A DNA stretch of 12,956 nt from Candidatus Aenigmatarchaeota archaeon (GCA_017609225.1 JAFCEK010000021.1:1-12956); one strand, 5' to 3'. Positions 1 through 6,973 are shown, numbered from the stretch's first letter. Notes: a model not told the origin generated them from the sequence alone. Program-made: numbers and translations.

Positions 1-234
1 TTCAGATTCTGTTGCATCTGAATGTAATCTGTGTACATCAAAAATAATGCCAACTCTTTTGCATACTTTTTCTTTCATTTTTATATAGGTGATGGATGCA
101 GGATTATTGCCTACCAGAATCACAGCTAATTTTGGTGCAACCTTATGTTTTTTCCTTAACTCTGTTATATAATGTGATATTTTGTTGTAAATCTTCTCTG
201 CTGCCTTATTTCCATCAAAAATTTTTGTATTCAT
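1..234 (-). CDS. folD: FolD, methylene-THF dehydrogenase/methenyl-THF cyclohydrolase, N-terminal fragment
   Basis: The N-terminal 78 residues of the bifunctional enzyme that oxidises 5,10-methylene-THF to 5,10-methenyl-THF and hydrolyses it to 10-formyl-THF in the cytoplasm. I translated this stretch by hand: ATG at 234 opens a frame with no stop down to base 1, so the gene continues beyond the left edge (the family is usually about 280-300 residues). Visible signatures are LAVILVGNNPAS at residues 36-47, then Y50 and K54 in the Y-x-x-x-K pattern that carries the catalytic lysine of FolD, and a following KRVGI. The start lies 8 bases after the glyA stop, so it is probably the last or a late gene of the operon that begins with pseC. 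No clear Shine-Dalgarno is seen before the ATG, so coupling to glyA is likely. The NADP-binding domain is outside the window. Confidence 0.92.
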   Translation of the reverse strand, partial: MNTKIFDGNKAAEKIYNKISHYITELRKKHKVAPKLAVILVGNNPASITYIKMKEKVCKRVGIIFDVHRLHSDATESE

Positions 235-242
235 AATACAGT

Positions 243-1499
243 CTAAACTGTGTTATATATTGGGAATTCCTCACATAATTCTTTAACAGTGCTCCTTGCC
301 TTTAATTTAACACCATTACTGTCTGGATTTTTAAGAACATCTGATATAATCTTTCCTATAACCTTCATTTCAGATTCCCCCATTCCCCTTGTGGTCAGTG
401 CAGGCGTTCCTATTCTTATACCGCTCGGATCTTTTGGTGTTCTGTTATCATAGGGTATCATATTTTTGTTTACTGTTATACCCACCTCATCTAAAATGGT
501 TTCAGCTGCTTTTCCTGTCAGTTTTATTTTTGTTACATCAACGAGCATAAGATGATTATCCGTACCATCTGTTACCAGTGTCAGACCATTATTCATCAGC
601 TCCTCTGCAAGCGTCCTGGCATTTTTAACTATCTGTTTCTGGTATTCCACAAATTCTGGTTTCATTGCTTCCTTAAAGCATACTGCCTTTGCTGCTATTA
701 TATGTTCAAGTGGGCCTCCCTGTATGCCGGGAAATATTGCCTTGTCTACTGCTTCTGCATGTTCCTTTTTAGAGAGAATTATCGCCCCTCTCGGACCTCT
801 CAGCGTTTTGTGTGTTGTGGTTGTCACAACATCTGCGTATGGAACGGCATTCTGGTGTTGCCCTGCAACAATAAGGCCTGCTATATGTGCGATATCTGCC
901 ATATGATAAGCACATGTCTCATCAGATATTTCTCTGAACATTTTAAAATCAATTTTTCTGGGATATGCACTTGCTCCGGAAAGTATTATTGCTGGTTTTT
1001 CTTTTTTTGCTATCTTCCTTATTTCATCATAATCCAGCATTTGTGTTTTTTTGTCTACGCCATAAGATACTATCTCAAACAATTTTCCGGAAAAATTAAC
1101 AGGACTTCCATGAGTAAGATGACCGCCATGGTCCAGCCTCATTCCGAGTATTTTTCTGCCTTTTTTCAGCCAGTCAGTTAGCGCAAAATAGGCTGCCATG
1201 TTTGCAGAGGAACCAGAATGCGGCTGTACATTGGCATGCTCTGCTCCGAATATTTTTTTTGCTCGTTTTATTGCCAGGTCTTCACAAATATCAATGAACT
1301 GATTGCCTCCGTAATATCTTTTGAATGGATACCCTTCTGAATATTTGTTTGTTAAAACAGTTCCTGCTGTTTCTAATACTGCGCTGCTCACAAAATTTTC
1401 AGATGCTATAAGTTCCAGTGTGTTTTTTTGCCTGTTTATTTCATTTTTTACTGCTTCTGATATTTGTCTGTCAGTATTTTTTATGTTTTTCATGTTCAT
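243..1499 (-). CDS. glyA: Serine hydroxymethyltransferase
   Basis: A PLP enzyme that converts serine and THF to glycine and 5,10-methylene-THF, the entry of one-carbon units. Length is 418 residues, normal for the family. Seen in order: TLELIASENF near residues 27-36, KRYYGGNQFID at 60-70, QPHSGSSAN at 92-100, the PLP-ring aspartate and histidine in DIAH at 202-205, and the Schiff-base lysine K231 in TTTTHKTLRGPRG. The NKYSEGYP and YYGGNQFID segments look like the bacterial THF-using enzyme rather than the divergent tetrahydromethanopterin-linked archaeal form; that is a judgement from motifs, not a tree. The first ATG (1499) follows an AAAGGA element about 6 bases upstream; a second ATG two codons later (1493) is possible. 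It starts 14 bases after the cyclo-ligase stop and is followed after 8 bases by folD. Confidence 0.97.
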   Translation of the reverse strand: MNMKNIKNTDRQISEAVKNEINRQKNTLELIASENFVSSAVLETAGTVLTNKYSEGYPFKRYYGGNQFIDICEDLAIKRAKKIFGAEHANVQPHSGSSANMAAYFALTDWLKKGRKILGMRLDHGGHLTHGSPVNFSGKLFEIVSYGVDKKTQMLDYDEIRKIAKKEKPAIILSGASAYPRKIDFKMFREISDETCAYHMADIAHIAGLIVAGQHQNAVPYADVVTTTTHKTLRGPRGAIILSKKEHAEAVDKAIFPGIQGGPLEHIIAAKAVCFKEAMKPEFVEYQKQIVKNARTLAEELMNNGLTLVTDGTDNHLMLVDVTKIKLTGKAAETILDEVGITVNKNMIPYDNRTPKDPSGIRIGTPALTTRGMGESEMKVIGKIISDVLKNPDSNGVKLKARSTVKELCEEFPIYNTV

Positions 1500-1513
1500 A
1501 TTAATCCTTTAAA

Positions 1514-2065
1514 TCAGCAGCTAATAACTCTTTTCTCTGTTATTATTTTGTCAACTCTTATATCATGCGGCTCTTCCGGTATCTTATCAACAATCTGAAA
1601 ATCATAAGCCAGGGCAATTATGGGTATTTTGCCTTTTAATTTTTCAAGAAACATGTCATAATATCCCCTGCCGCTTCCTATTCTTCTTCCATGCATGTCA
1701 AAGGCTATGCCAGGTACTATAACAACATCAATTTTTTCCGGATTTGTTTTTTTACCTTCAAAAGAAAACGGTATTTTTTTGTCAAGCTCTTCCAGGGTTT
1801 TTAATTCCCTCATACAGGGCCTTTCGTTTTCAATACTGGGCACAAATATTTTTTTGGATTTAATTGTATGTTTAATTATTTCTTTTGTATCAACTTCGTC
1901 TGTCCTGGAAATATAGATAGAAATTGTTTCTGCTTTTTTGAATTCATTAAGAAAGAAAAGTTTTTTTTGTATTTCTTTAGTTTCACCGGATAGAAATTGT
2001 ATGGATTTTAGTGTATTGATTTTTTCTCTTATTTTCTGCTTTTTTCTAGAAGGCATAGGTTTCAC
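1514..2065 (-). CDS. 5-formyltetrahydrofolate cyclo-ligase (MTHFS family)
   Basis: An ATP-dependent enzyme that turns 5-formyl-THF, a dead-end by-product of SHMT, back into 5,10-methenyl-THF. Length is 183 residues, normal for the family. The C-terminal signature is clear: PGIAFDMHGRRIGSGRGYYD at about residues 118-137 matches the family pattern with the glycine-rich loop (GSGRGYYD; many members have GxGGGYYD). A basic N-terminal helix (PSRKKQKIREK) precedes it, as in homologs. The start is probably GTG at 2065, which overlaps the formyltransferase stop as GTGA; an ATG three codons later (2056) is an alternative that gives a 5-base gap. Its place between a formyltransferase and glyA/folD suggests it keeps the folate pool in the 10-formyl branch. 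Confidence 0.92.
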   Translation of the reverse strand: MKPMPSRKKQKIREKINTLKSIQFLSGETKEIQKKLFFLNEFKKAETISIYISRTDEVDTKEIIKHTIKSKKIFVPSIENERPCMRELKTLEELDKKIPFSFEGKKTNPEKIDVVIVPGIAFDMHGRRIGSGRGYYDMFLEKLKGKIPIIALAYDFQIVDKIPEEPHDIRVDKIITEKRVISC

Positions 2066-2583
2066 TTAGATTTTATTTTTTTAAGTGCATCTATAAGGGT
2101 TATAGAATAGTATAAATATAATTTATTGTAAACCTCTTCCTCTGTTTTACATCCTTTTATATTAACAAAATTCTCAGTTATGGTTTCTCCTTTATCAACT
2201 TCTTTTATCATATAATGAACACCAACACTTGCTCTTGTTTCCTCATCTCTCAAAAGTCTTCTTATGGGGTTTGCTCCTTTATACTTATACAGGCAGGGGT
2301 GTAGATTTATGCAACCAAATCTTGGTATATTTAATATATTCTCATTTAGAATCTCTCTTCCATGGCAACAAATAAGAACATCTGGATTTAGATTTTTTAT
2401 ATATTTAATTGAATTTTTATCATTGATTGAATTTGGTTCAAAAATTTCAAGATTAAATTTTTTTGCTATTGTTTTGACAAAATTATCATTTGGTATAACA
2501 CAAACAACATTCTCTCTTAATGCTAAAAGTGTTAAAAGACAAAAAACGCCTGCCTGTCTTGCTCCATAGAATATTATATTCAT
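2062..2583 (-). CDS. Small folate-dependent formyltransferase, probably acting on an amino sugar
   Basis: A single-domain protein of 173 residues, essentially only the Formyl_trans_N (PF00551-type) catalytic fold; the C-terminal domain of methionyl-tRNA formyltransferase is absent. The family's catalytic triad is visible: N93 and H95 in CINLHP and D130 in KEVDKGE. The KYKGANPI segment at 100-107 corresponds to the RGxxPI loop of sugar and methionyl-tRNA formyltransferases. Such enzymes move the formyl group of 10-formyl-THF to an amine. It sits 7 bases after pseI with an AGGGA element before its ATG, and overlaps the cyclo-ligase gene by 4 bases, so it lies exactly at the junction between the nonulosonate and folate genes. 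I infer that it formylates a pseudaminate precursor amine, in place of the missing PseH acetyltransferase. GAR transformylase (PurN) is a less likely alternative because no purine genes are near. Confidence 0.84.
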   Translation of the reverse strand: MNIIFYGARQAGVFCLLTLLALRENVVCVIPNDNFVKTIAKKFNLEIFEPNSINDKNSIKYIKNLNPDVLICCHGREILNENILNIPRFGCINLHPCLYKYKGANPIRRLLRDEETRASVGVHYMIKEVDKGETITENFVNIKGCKTEEEVYNKLYLYYSITLIDALKKIKSK

Positions 2584-2590
2584 AGTTTCC

Positions 2591-3643
2591 CTAATTATTT
2601 TTCACCATTTTCCATTTTATTGGCAATCCTTTTTCTACATCACATTCTGCTTTTTTTCCTATTAAGGATTCAAAATATTTCGGATGTAGACCGTTGGAAG
2701 GCCTTATCACACGAATATTTTCTTTTGTAAACTTTTCCCCTTTTTTTATGTCTTTAACTGCAAAAATTGACCTCATTAAAAATCTGTGTTCCTTCACCCC
2801 TTTTGAAATTTTATAGCTAACTTTGCCTATTGATTCCTCCACTTCCCTGACTGCCTTAACCATTTGCTTGAATTCTCTTGGCTCAAGTGAGAATTTTGCA
2901 TCAGGTCCGCCCAGTTTTCGGTCAAGAGTAAAATGTTTTTCAATTACCTTTGCGCCCAGTGCAACGGCAGTTACAGGCACATGAGGGTTCATGCTGTGGT
3001 CTGAGAGGCCGGGAATTACATCAAACCTTTTTTTTATGTCCTGAATTGTTTTGAGGTTCAGTTCTTTAAGCTGTGCAGGATAAGCGCTTGTGCATTTTAA
3101 TATAATTATTTTGTCATTCCCTTCTTTTCTTATAGTAGATACTGCAAGTTCAATGTCCTGAAGTTCTGCTGTACCAGTTGAAACTGTAACAGGTTTGCCT
3201 TTTGAGGCAATGTATTTCAAAAGAGGTATGTGGTTTATTTCAAAGGATGCTATTTTATGGACAGGGACATATAATTTCTCTAAAAAATCAACAGCTGTTT
3301 CATCAAATGCCGTTGAAAAAAATATTATGCCCTCCTGTTCTGCCTTGTCTTTCAAATCGGGAAACCATTCCCATGGTGTGTAAGCTTCCGAGTACAAATC
3401 ATACAGTGTTTTTCCTTTCCATATTGTTTCCTTTATCTTGAAATATTTTTTGTTTGATTTCAGCGTCATTGTTTCAGGTGTATATGTTTGAAACTTGACA
3501 GCATCAGCCCCTGATGCCTTTGCCTCTTCTATCATTCTAAATGCATTCTGTTTTTTTTGTAGATGGTTTGCTGATATTTCAGCTACTAAAAAACATGGCT
3601 CATCATCTCCGATTACCCTTTTGCCTATTTTTATCCTTTTCAT
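2591..3643 (-). CDS. pseI: Pseudaminic acid synthase (NeuB family with C-terminal SAF domain)
   Basis: Condenses PEP with a 2,4-diamino-2,4,6-trideoxyhexose to give a nine-carbon ulosonic acid. Length is 350 residues, usual for PseI. The TIM-barrel landmarks are intact: AEISANH at 21-27, GADAVKFQ at 45-52, a PseI-like LYDLYSEAYTPWEW at 80-93, KIASFEI at 130-136, STGTAE at 155-160, CTSAYPA at 184-190, metal histidine H216 in GLSDHS, second metal histidine H237 in EKHFTLD, and GGPDAKFSLEP at 245-255. From about residue 285 an antifreeze-like SAF domain follows (RSIFAVKDIKKGE, then RPSNGLHPKYFESLIGKKA). The TLYDLYSEA/TPWEW stretch favours PseI over sialic acid or legionaminic acid synthases. The ATG overlaps the pseC stop as ATGA, which suggests coupled translation. 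Confidence 0.9.
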   Translation of the reverse strand: MKRIKIGKRVIGDDEPCFLVAEISANHLQKKQNAFRMIEEAKASGADAVKFQTYTPETMTLKSNKKYFKIKETIWKGKTLYDLYSEAYTPWEWFPDLKDKAEQEGIIFFSTAFDETAVDFLEKLYVPVHKIASFEINHIPLLKYIASKGKPVTVSTGTAELQDIELAVSTIRKEGNDKIIILKCTSAYPAQLKELNLKTIQDIKKRFDVIPGLSDHSMNPHVPVTAVALGAKVIEKHFTLDRKLGGPDAKFSLEPREFKQMVKAVREVEESIGKVSYKISKGVKEHRFLMRSIFAVKDIKKGEKFTKENIRVIRPSNGLHPKYFESLIGKKAECDVEKGLPIKWKMVKNN

Positions 3644-4788
3644 TTTTTCATCTCATTTAATGTGCTTTTAACTTCTGTTATAACTCTTCTCACATCATCA
3701 TTCTTCATTTTTGGAAATAATGGTAGTGTGATTATTCTGTTGGATATATCTTCAGTTACGGGGAATTCCTTTGGATTTATTCTGAATTTTTTGTAGTAAC
3801 TGAACCTGTAAACAGGTATGTAATGGACATTAACACCAATATTTTTGGCTCTCATTAAATTGAAAAATTCGTCCCTGTTTATAGAATTGTCCAGCAGTAT
3901 TGTATAAAGATGCCATGCATGCCTGACATTCTTTTTAATAGTAGGTGTGGTGATTTCTTTAATATCTTCAAATGCCTTGCTGTATATTTTGGTTATTTCT
4001 TCTCTCCTTTTTAAGAACATTTCAAGTTTTTCCAGTTGCGAGATTCCAAGCGCACACTGGAAATCTGTTATTCTGCAGTTGGTTCCGAGCAGCTTCATAT
4101 CATACATATATGATGCCTGCGAGCCAAACCTTTCTGATGTTGGTTTATCAATTCCATGGTTTCTAAGCAACAGCATTTTTTTGTATAATTTCTCATTGTT
4201 TGTTGTTATCATTCCACCTTCGCCTGTTGCAATGTGTTTTACAGGATGAAAACTGAAGCATGTAATATCAGCCATATTGCCGACTTTTTTGTTTCTGTAT
4301 TCAGCGCCCAGTGCATGGGCAGCATCCTCTATAAGATGAATATTGTATTCTGTTGCTATTTCTCTCATTTTTTCAATATCACATGGCTGACCTGCATAAT
4401 CCATATACAATATAGCCTTTGTTTTGTCTGTTATTTTTTTCTTTATTTCATCAGGATTTATGTTGTATGTGTCTGGCTTTATGTCTGCAAATACTGGTTT
4501 TAATCCATTAAGTATTATCATGTTTGAAGTGGCAGCAAAGGTGAATGGTGTTGTGATTACTTCACCTTTCATATCAAGTGAAGCAACTGCTATATTTAGT
4601 GCGCTTGTACCAGAGTTAACAGCAACAGCATATTTGCATCCAATGTATTCTGCAAATGCCCTCTCAAATTCATGTATCTTTGGGCCTGTTGTTATCCAGC
4701 TGCCTTTCAGAACATCTGTGATTTTCTTGATGTCTTTTTCATCTATCCATTGCATTCCATAGGGTATATATTTTTTGTCCTGGGACAT
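3640..4788 (-). CDS. pseC: PseC-type UDP-4-keto-sugar aminotransferase (DegT/DnrJ/EryC1 family)
   Basis: A PLP aminotransferase that adds an amino group at C4 of the UDP-4-keto-6-deoxy-N-acetylhexosamine made by the dehydratase, second step of the pseudaminate route. Length is 382 residues, standard for the family. Seen: the N-terminal IPYGMQWIDEKDI, VNSGTSALNIA at 57-67, ITTPFTFAATSN at 78-89, IEDAAHALGA at 153-162 with the cofactor aspartate, and Schiff-base lysine K184 in SFHPVKHIATGEGG. The YAGQPCDIEKM and FHPVKHI wording is typical of PseC. The ATG at 4788 lies just where a transcript from the TATA-like element at 4811-4818 would start, so this is the promoter-proximal gene of a six-gene operon and its message is probably near leaderless. 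Confidence 0.92.
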   Translation of the reverse strand: MSQDKKYIPYGMQWIDEKDIKKITDVLKGSWITTGPKIHEFERAFAEYIGCKYAVAVNSGTSALNIAVASLDMKGEVITTPFTFAATSNMIILNGLKPVFADIKPDTYNINPDEIKKKITDKTKAILYMDYAGQPCDIEKMREIATEYNIHLIEDAAHALGAEYRNKKVGNMADITCFSFHPVKHIATGEGGMITTNNEKLYKKMLLLRNHGIDKPTSERFGSQASYMYDMKLLGTNCRITDFQCALGISQLEKLEMFLKRREEITKIYSKAFEDIKEITTPTIKKNVRHAWHLYTILLDNSINRDEFFNLMRAKNIGVNVHYIPVYRFSYYKKFRINPKEFPVTEDISNRIITLPLFPKMKNDDVRRVITEVKSTLNEMKK

Positions 4789-4810
4789 GTGTATTGATTT
4801 TTTTAAGACT

Positions 4811-4818
4811 TAATAAAT
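4811..4818 (-). promoter_or_regulatory. Putative archaeal TATA box for the pseC operon
   Basis: Read on the minus strand the bases are ATTTATTA, preceded by a purine-rich GGAAAA that resembles a TFB recognition element. If the pseC ATG (4788) is +1, this box covers -30 to -23, the position typical of archaeal TATA elements. A leaderless or nearly leaderless mRNA is therefore predicted. This is pattern evidence only. Confidence 0.5.
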
Positions 4819-4872
4819 ATTTTCCAATATTATGCCCAACACAATAAATTATGGAGAAAGTTGGGACAAACA

Positions 4873-4881
4873 ATTTAAATA
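4873..4881 (+). promoter_or_regulatory. Putative archaeal TATA box for the divergent NeuB-like gene
   Basis: ATTTAAATA lies 29-30 bases upstream of the ATG at 4903, the -30 to -23 position if that ATG is the transcription start. The upstream in-frame ATG at 4882 touches this box and so would be untranscribed or too close to the start site. The 12-mer ATTTAAATAATG recurs exactly at 6933-6944 before the CysH-like gene, which supports a functional promoter element. Confidence 0.6.
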
Positions 4882-4902
4882 ATGAATCGGAAAGATGATT
4901 AT

Positions 4903-5937
4903 ATGACTCTGGTTAAATTAGGAAACAAATTAGTAGGTGATGGACATCCGTGTTTTATAGTTTTTGAGCCGGGTGCAACACATACAGGCCTTAAAAGTGC
5001 AAAAATTCTTGTAAAAGCAGCGGCAGATGCAGGTGCAGATGCTGTGAAATTTCAGATGATTGATACAGACAGGTTTATGGGCGAACATCATATGATGGTT
5101 GAATATAAATCTGCTGCTGGCATGACGAAGGAGAAAATGTACGAGGCACTGAAAAGGAGGGAGTTAAAACCGGATGAATGGAGAGAGCTGAAGAAGTTCT
5201 GCGATAAGGTTGGGATATTGTTTTTCTCTTCAGCATCTTTTCCGGAAGAGGTTGATTTTTTGAAGGAGTTGAAATCTGTAGCTATTAAAGTAAACAAAGG
5301 TGATATAAACAATCCCTATCTTATTGATTATATCTCAAAGACAGGACTTCCTGTTATGCTTGACGGAAGAGAAAAATTTGAAGAACTTGAAAGAGGTGTT
5401 GAAATATGTGAAAATAATGGGAATAAAAACATAATAATCATGCACTGCCCTTCAGGTTATCCTGCAAAGCATGCAGGAGTTCATCTTAGTGCTATAACTG
5501 TTATAAAGAACGTGTACAATTACCCTGTTGGCTTTGCTGATCATTCGGAAGGTGGCATAATGAATTTTGCTGCAGTTGCTCTTGGTGCGAACCTTATTGA
5601 AAAAACCATAACATTAAACAAAAAAACAAATGCAGTAGAACATATAATGTCTTTGGAGCCTTCTGAAATGAAGCCGTTTATTGAAAGGTTAAGGGCTGTT
5701 GAACAGGCATTGGGAAATCCCAGAATCATATTCAGTTCCCGTGTAAAAGATGAAATAAGGAGGAGTATAACTGCAAAAAGAAAAATTGAAAAGGGGCAGA
5801 AGATAACGATAGATGATATAGATTTCAAGAGGCCTGGAAGTTATTTACCTGCGAATATGTATGAGGAAGTTGTTAACAGGAAGGCAAAGAGGGATATCAA
5901 GGAGGGTGAATTTATAAAACTAAATGATTTGGAATGA
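4903..5937 (+). CDS. Divergent NeuB/PseI-family ulosonic acid synthase with SAF domain
   Basis: 344 residues from the chosen ATG, close to normal NeuB length. The fold is clear: VKLGNKLVGDGHPCFIVFEPG aligns with the start of PseI at 2591-3643, followed by AGADAVKFQ at 43-51, CPSGYPAK at 182-189, GFADHS at 210-215, GANLIEK at 228-234, SLEPSEM at 250-256, and a C-terminal SAF domain from about 288. PEP-dependent aldol condensation on an unknown sugar is the expected reaction. Several active-site positions differ from PseI: NH becomes TH (26-27), STG becomes LDG (153-155), the second metal histidine of EKHF is Thr235, and PDA/PDH is replaced by VEH near 245-247. I chose ATG 4903 over 4882 because of alignment with PseI and because the TATA box abuts 4882. 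The gene ends in tandem stops (TGATGA). Substrate and activity are unknown; it may be a distinct active subfamily or a non-catalytic paralog. Confidence 0.83.
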   Translation: MTLVKLGNKLVGDGHPCFIVFEPGATHTGLKSAKILVKAAADAGADAVKFQMIDTDRFMGEHHMMVEYKSAAGMTKEKMYEALKRRELKPDEWRELKKFCDKVGILFFSSASFPEEVDFLKELKSVAIKVNKGDINNPYLIDYISKTGLPVMLDGREKFEELERGVEICENNGNKNIIIMHCPSGYPAKHAGVHLSAITVIKNVYNYPVGFADHSEGGIMNFAAVALGANLIEKTITLNKKTNAVEHIMSLEPSEMKPFIERLRAVEQALGNPRIIFSSRVKDEIRRSITAKRKIEKGQKITIDDIDFKRPGSYLPANMYEEVVNRKAKRDIKEGEFIKLNDLE

Positions 5938-5947
5938 TGATATTTTG

Positions 5948-5955
5948 TTTATATT
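5948..5955 (+). promoter_or_regulatory. Possible TATA box for the kinase gene
   Basis: TTTATATT in the 45-base gap between the NeuB-like gene and the kinase. Placed at -30 to -23 it predicts a start near 5978 and a leader of about 5 bases before the ATG at 5983. The upstream bases are not a good BRE, so read-through from the preceding gene is equally possible. Confidence 0.3.
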
Positions 5956-5982
5956 CTCTTAAAATGCTAATATGGATTTGTT

Positions 5983-6918
5983 ATGAAAAAATACATATCC
6001 CTGCTAAAACTTTATTATCCAGAGATATCCAATGCTTTTTCTATAAAACAGACAGATATTGGACATGAAAAAAACAGCAAAAATTTTGTTATCAGTTTAA
6101 GTAACAGGAAAAGCTTTGTTTTGAAAGAATCTGTTGTTAATGAAAGAATAAGAAAAGGTATTGAAATGCTTGAAAAATGTTTTTTATCAGGGATAAGGGT
6201 TCCTGAAACAATAAGAACAAAGGACGGTTTGCTTTGGGTTGAAATCAACAACAGGATATATTCGCTTTATAGATTTTATGAAGGTAAACAGTTCAGTGGT
6301 TCAGCTGAACAGGTATGTGATGCTGCAAGGCATCTTGCATTGCTGCATAAATTCCTTAAAAGACAGAATATCAGAATAAAGCCAAATCCCATGTATGATT
6401 TTCTGGATAATAATGAAATCAGAAACATTGAAAGTAAAATAAAAAATGCTGAATTTGATCTGAAAGTGCGCAGATTGCTTAAAGATTTGCATGAGTTTTA
6501 TGAAAATGCAAACAAAGATGTTGCCGGACTAAAATTTCCAAGGCAGCTTATACATGGAGACTTCATACCAGAGAACACATTATTCAGGAACGGAGAACTG
6601 CTTGTGTTCTTTGATTTTGGGTCCATATATTTTTCCGAAAGAATAGCTGATGTTGCATTCTCCTGTCATAGGTTTGCCAGAGTCATGCCAGATATGGAAA
6701 AATGCATGAAGATGTTCCTGGATTCATACAGCACAGAAAATCATCTTTATAGGAAAGAAATAAGGGCTGTTCCTTTTTTTATAAAAAGAGAGGTTGTGAG
6801 GAGAATAAATTATATATTAAGGTCACATTTTTTTGAAAATAAAAAGGAATGGGACTTTGAACTTGACAAGCACATCAACATCTTAAAAGAAATGGAAAAT
6901 ATGGAATGGAGCTGGTAA
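5983..6918 (+). CDS. APH/homoserine-kinase-II-fold small-molecule phosphotransferase
   Basis: 311 residues, soluble, with the protein-kinase-like fold of aminoglycoside phosphotransferases and homoserine kinase II. Seen: a candidate ATP lysine K48 in SFVLKES, IYSLYRFYEG at 92-101 (hinge-like), the catalytic loop HGDFIPEN at 191-198 with D193 and N198, and the metal-binding D211 in FFDFGS. All catalytic landmarks are intact, so an active ATP-dependent kinase is expected. The acceptor cannot be read from sequence; a sugar or sugar-acid hydroxyl is the natural guess because every neighbour acts on sugars. Its own promoter may lie at 5948-5955. An antibiotic-resistance role is not supported by context. 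Fructosamine kinase-like or choline kinase-like activity are other options within the fold. Confidence 0.8.
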   Translation: MKKYISLLKLYYPEISNAFSIKQTDIGHEKNSKNFVISLSNRKSFVLKESVVNERIRKGIEMLEKCFLSGIRVPETIRTKDGLLWVEINNRIYSLYRFYEGKQFSGSAEQVCDAARHLALLHKFLKRQNIRIKPNPMYDFLDNNEIRNIESKIKNAEFDLKVRRLLKDLHEFYENANKDVAGLKFPRQLIHGDFIPENTLFRNGELLVFFDFGSIYFSERIADVAFSCHRFARVMPDMEKCMKMFLDSYSTENHLYRKEIRAVPFFIKREVVRRINYILRSHFFENKKEWDFELDKHINILKEMENMEWSW

Positions 6919-6933
6919 TTTTCTGGGAAAATA

Positions 6934-6941
6934 TTTAAATA
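6934..6941 (+). promoter_or_regulatory. Putative archaeal TATA box and BRE for the CysH-like gene
   Basis: TTTAAATA preceded directly by GGGAAAAT (6925-6932), which fits the purine-rich BRE pattern. At -30 to -23 it places the transcript start near 6964, giving a leader of about 10 bases before ATG 6974. It shares the exact 12-mer ATTTAAATAATG with the promoter at 4873. Confidence 0.58.
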
Positions 6942-6973
6942 ATGGATGGACTTATAATTATCAAAAGATTTTT

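Noticed and set aside
552..1181. Long plus-strand open frame
   Set aside because: It lies fully inside glyA on the opposite strand and its translation is Cys/Phe/Tyr-rich with no recognisable motif; an antisense shadow.
2062..2583. PurN (GAR transformylase) or methionyl-tRNA formyltransferase
   Set aside because: No purine genes nearby, no C-terminal tRNA-binding domain, and placement directly after pseI; kept only as a lesser alternative.
4882..4902. Upstream ATG as the start of the NeuB-like gene
   Set aside because: It is adjacent to the TATA-like box and adds residues with no counterpart in PseI; ATG 4903 fits both promoter geometry and homology.
5983..6918. Aminoglycoside resistance gene
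   Set aside because: The fold is shared by many small-molecule kinases and all neighbours are glycan genes; nothing indicates antibiotic resistance.
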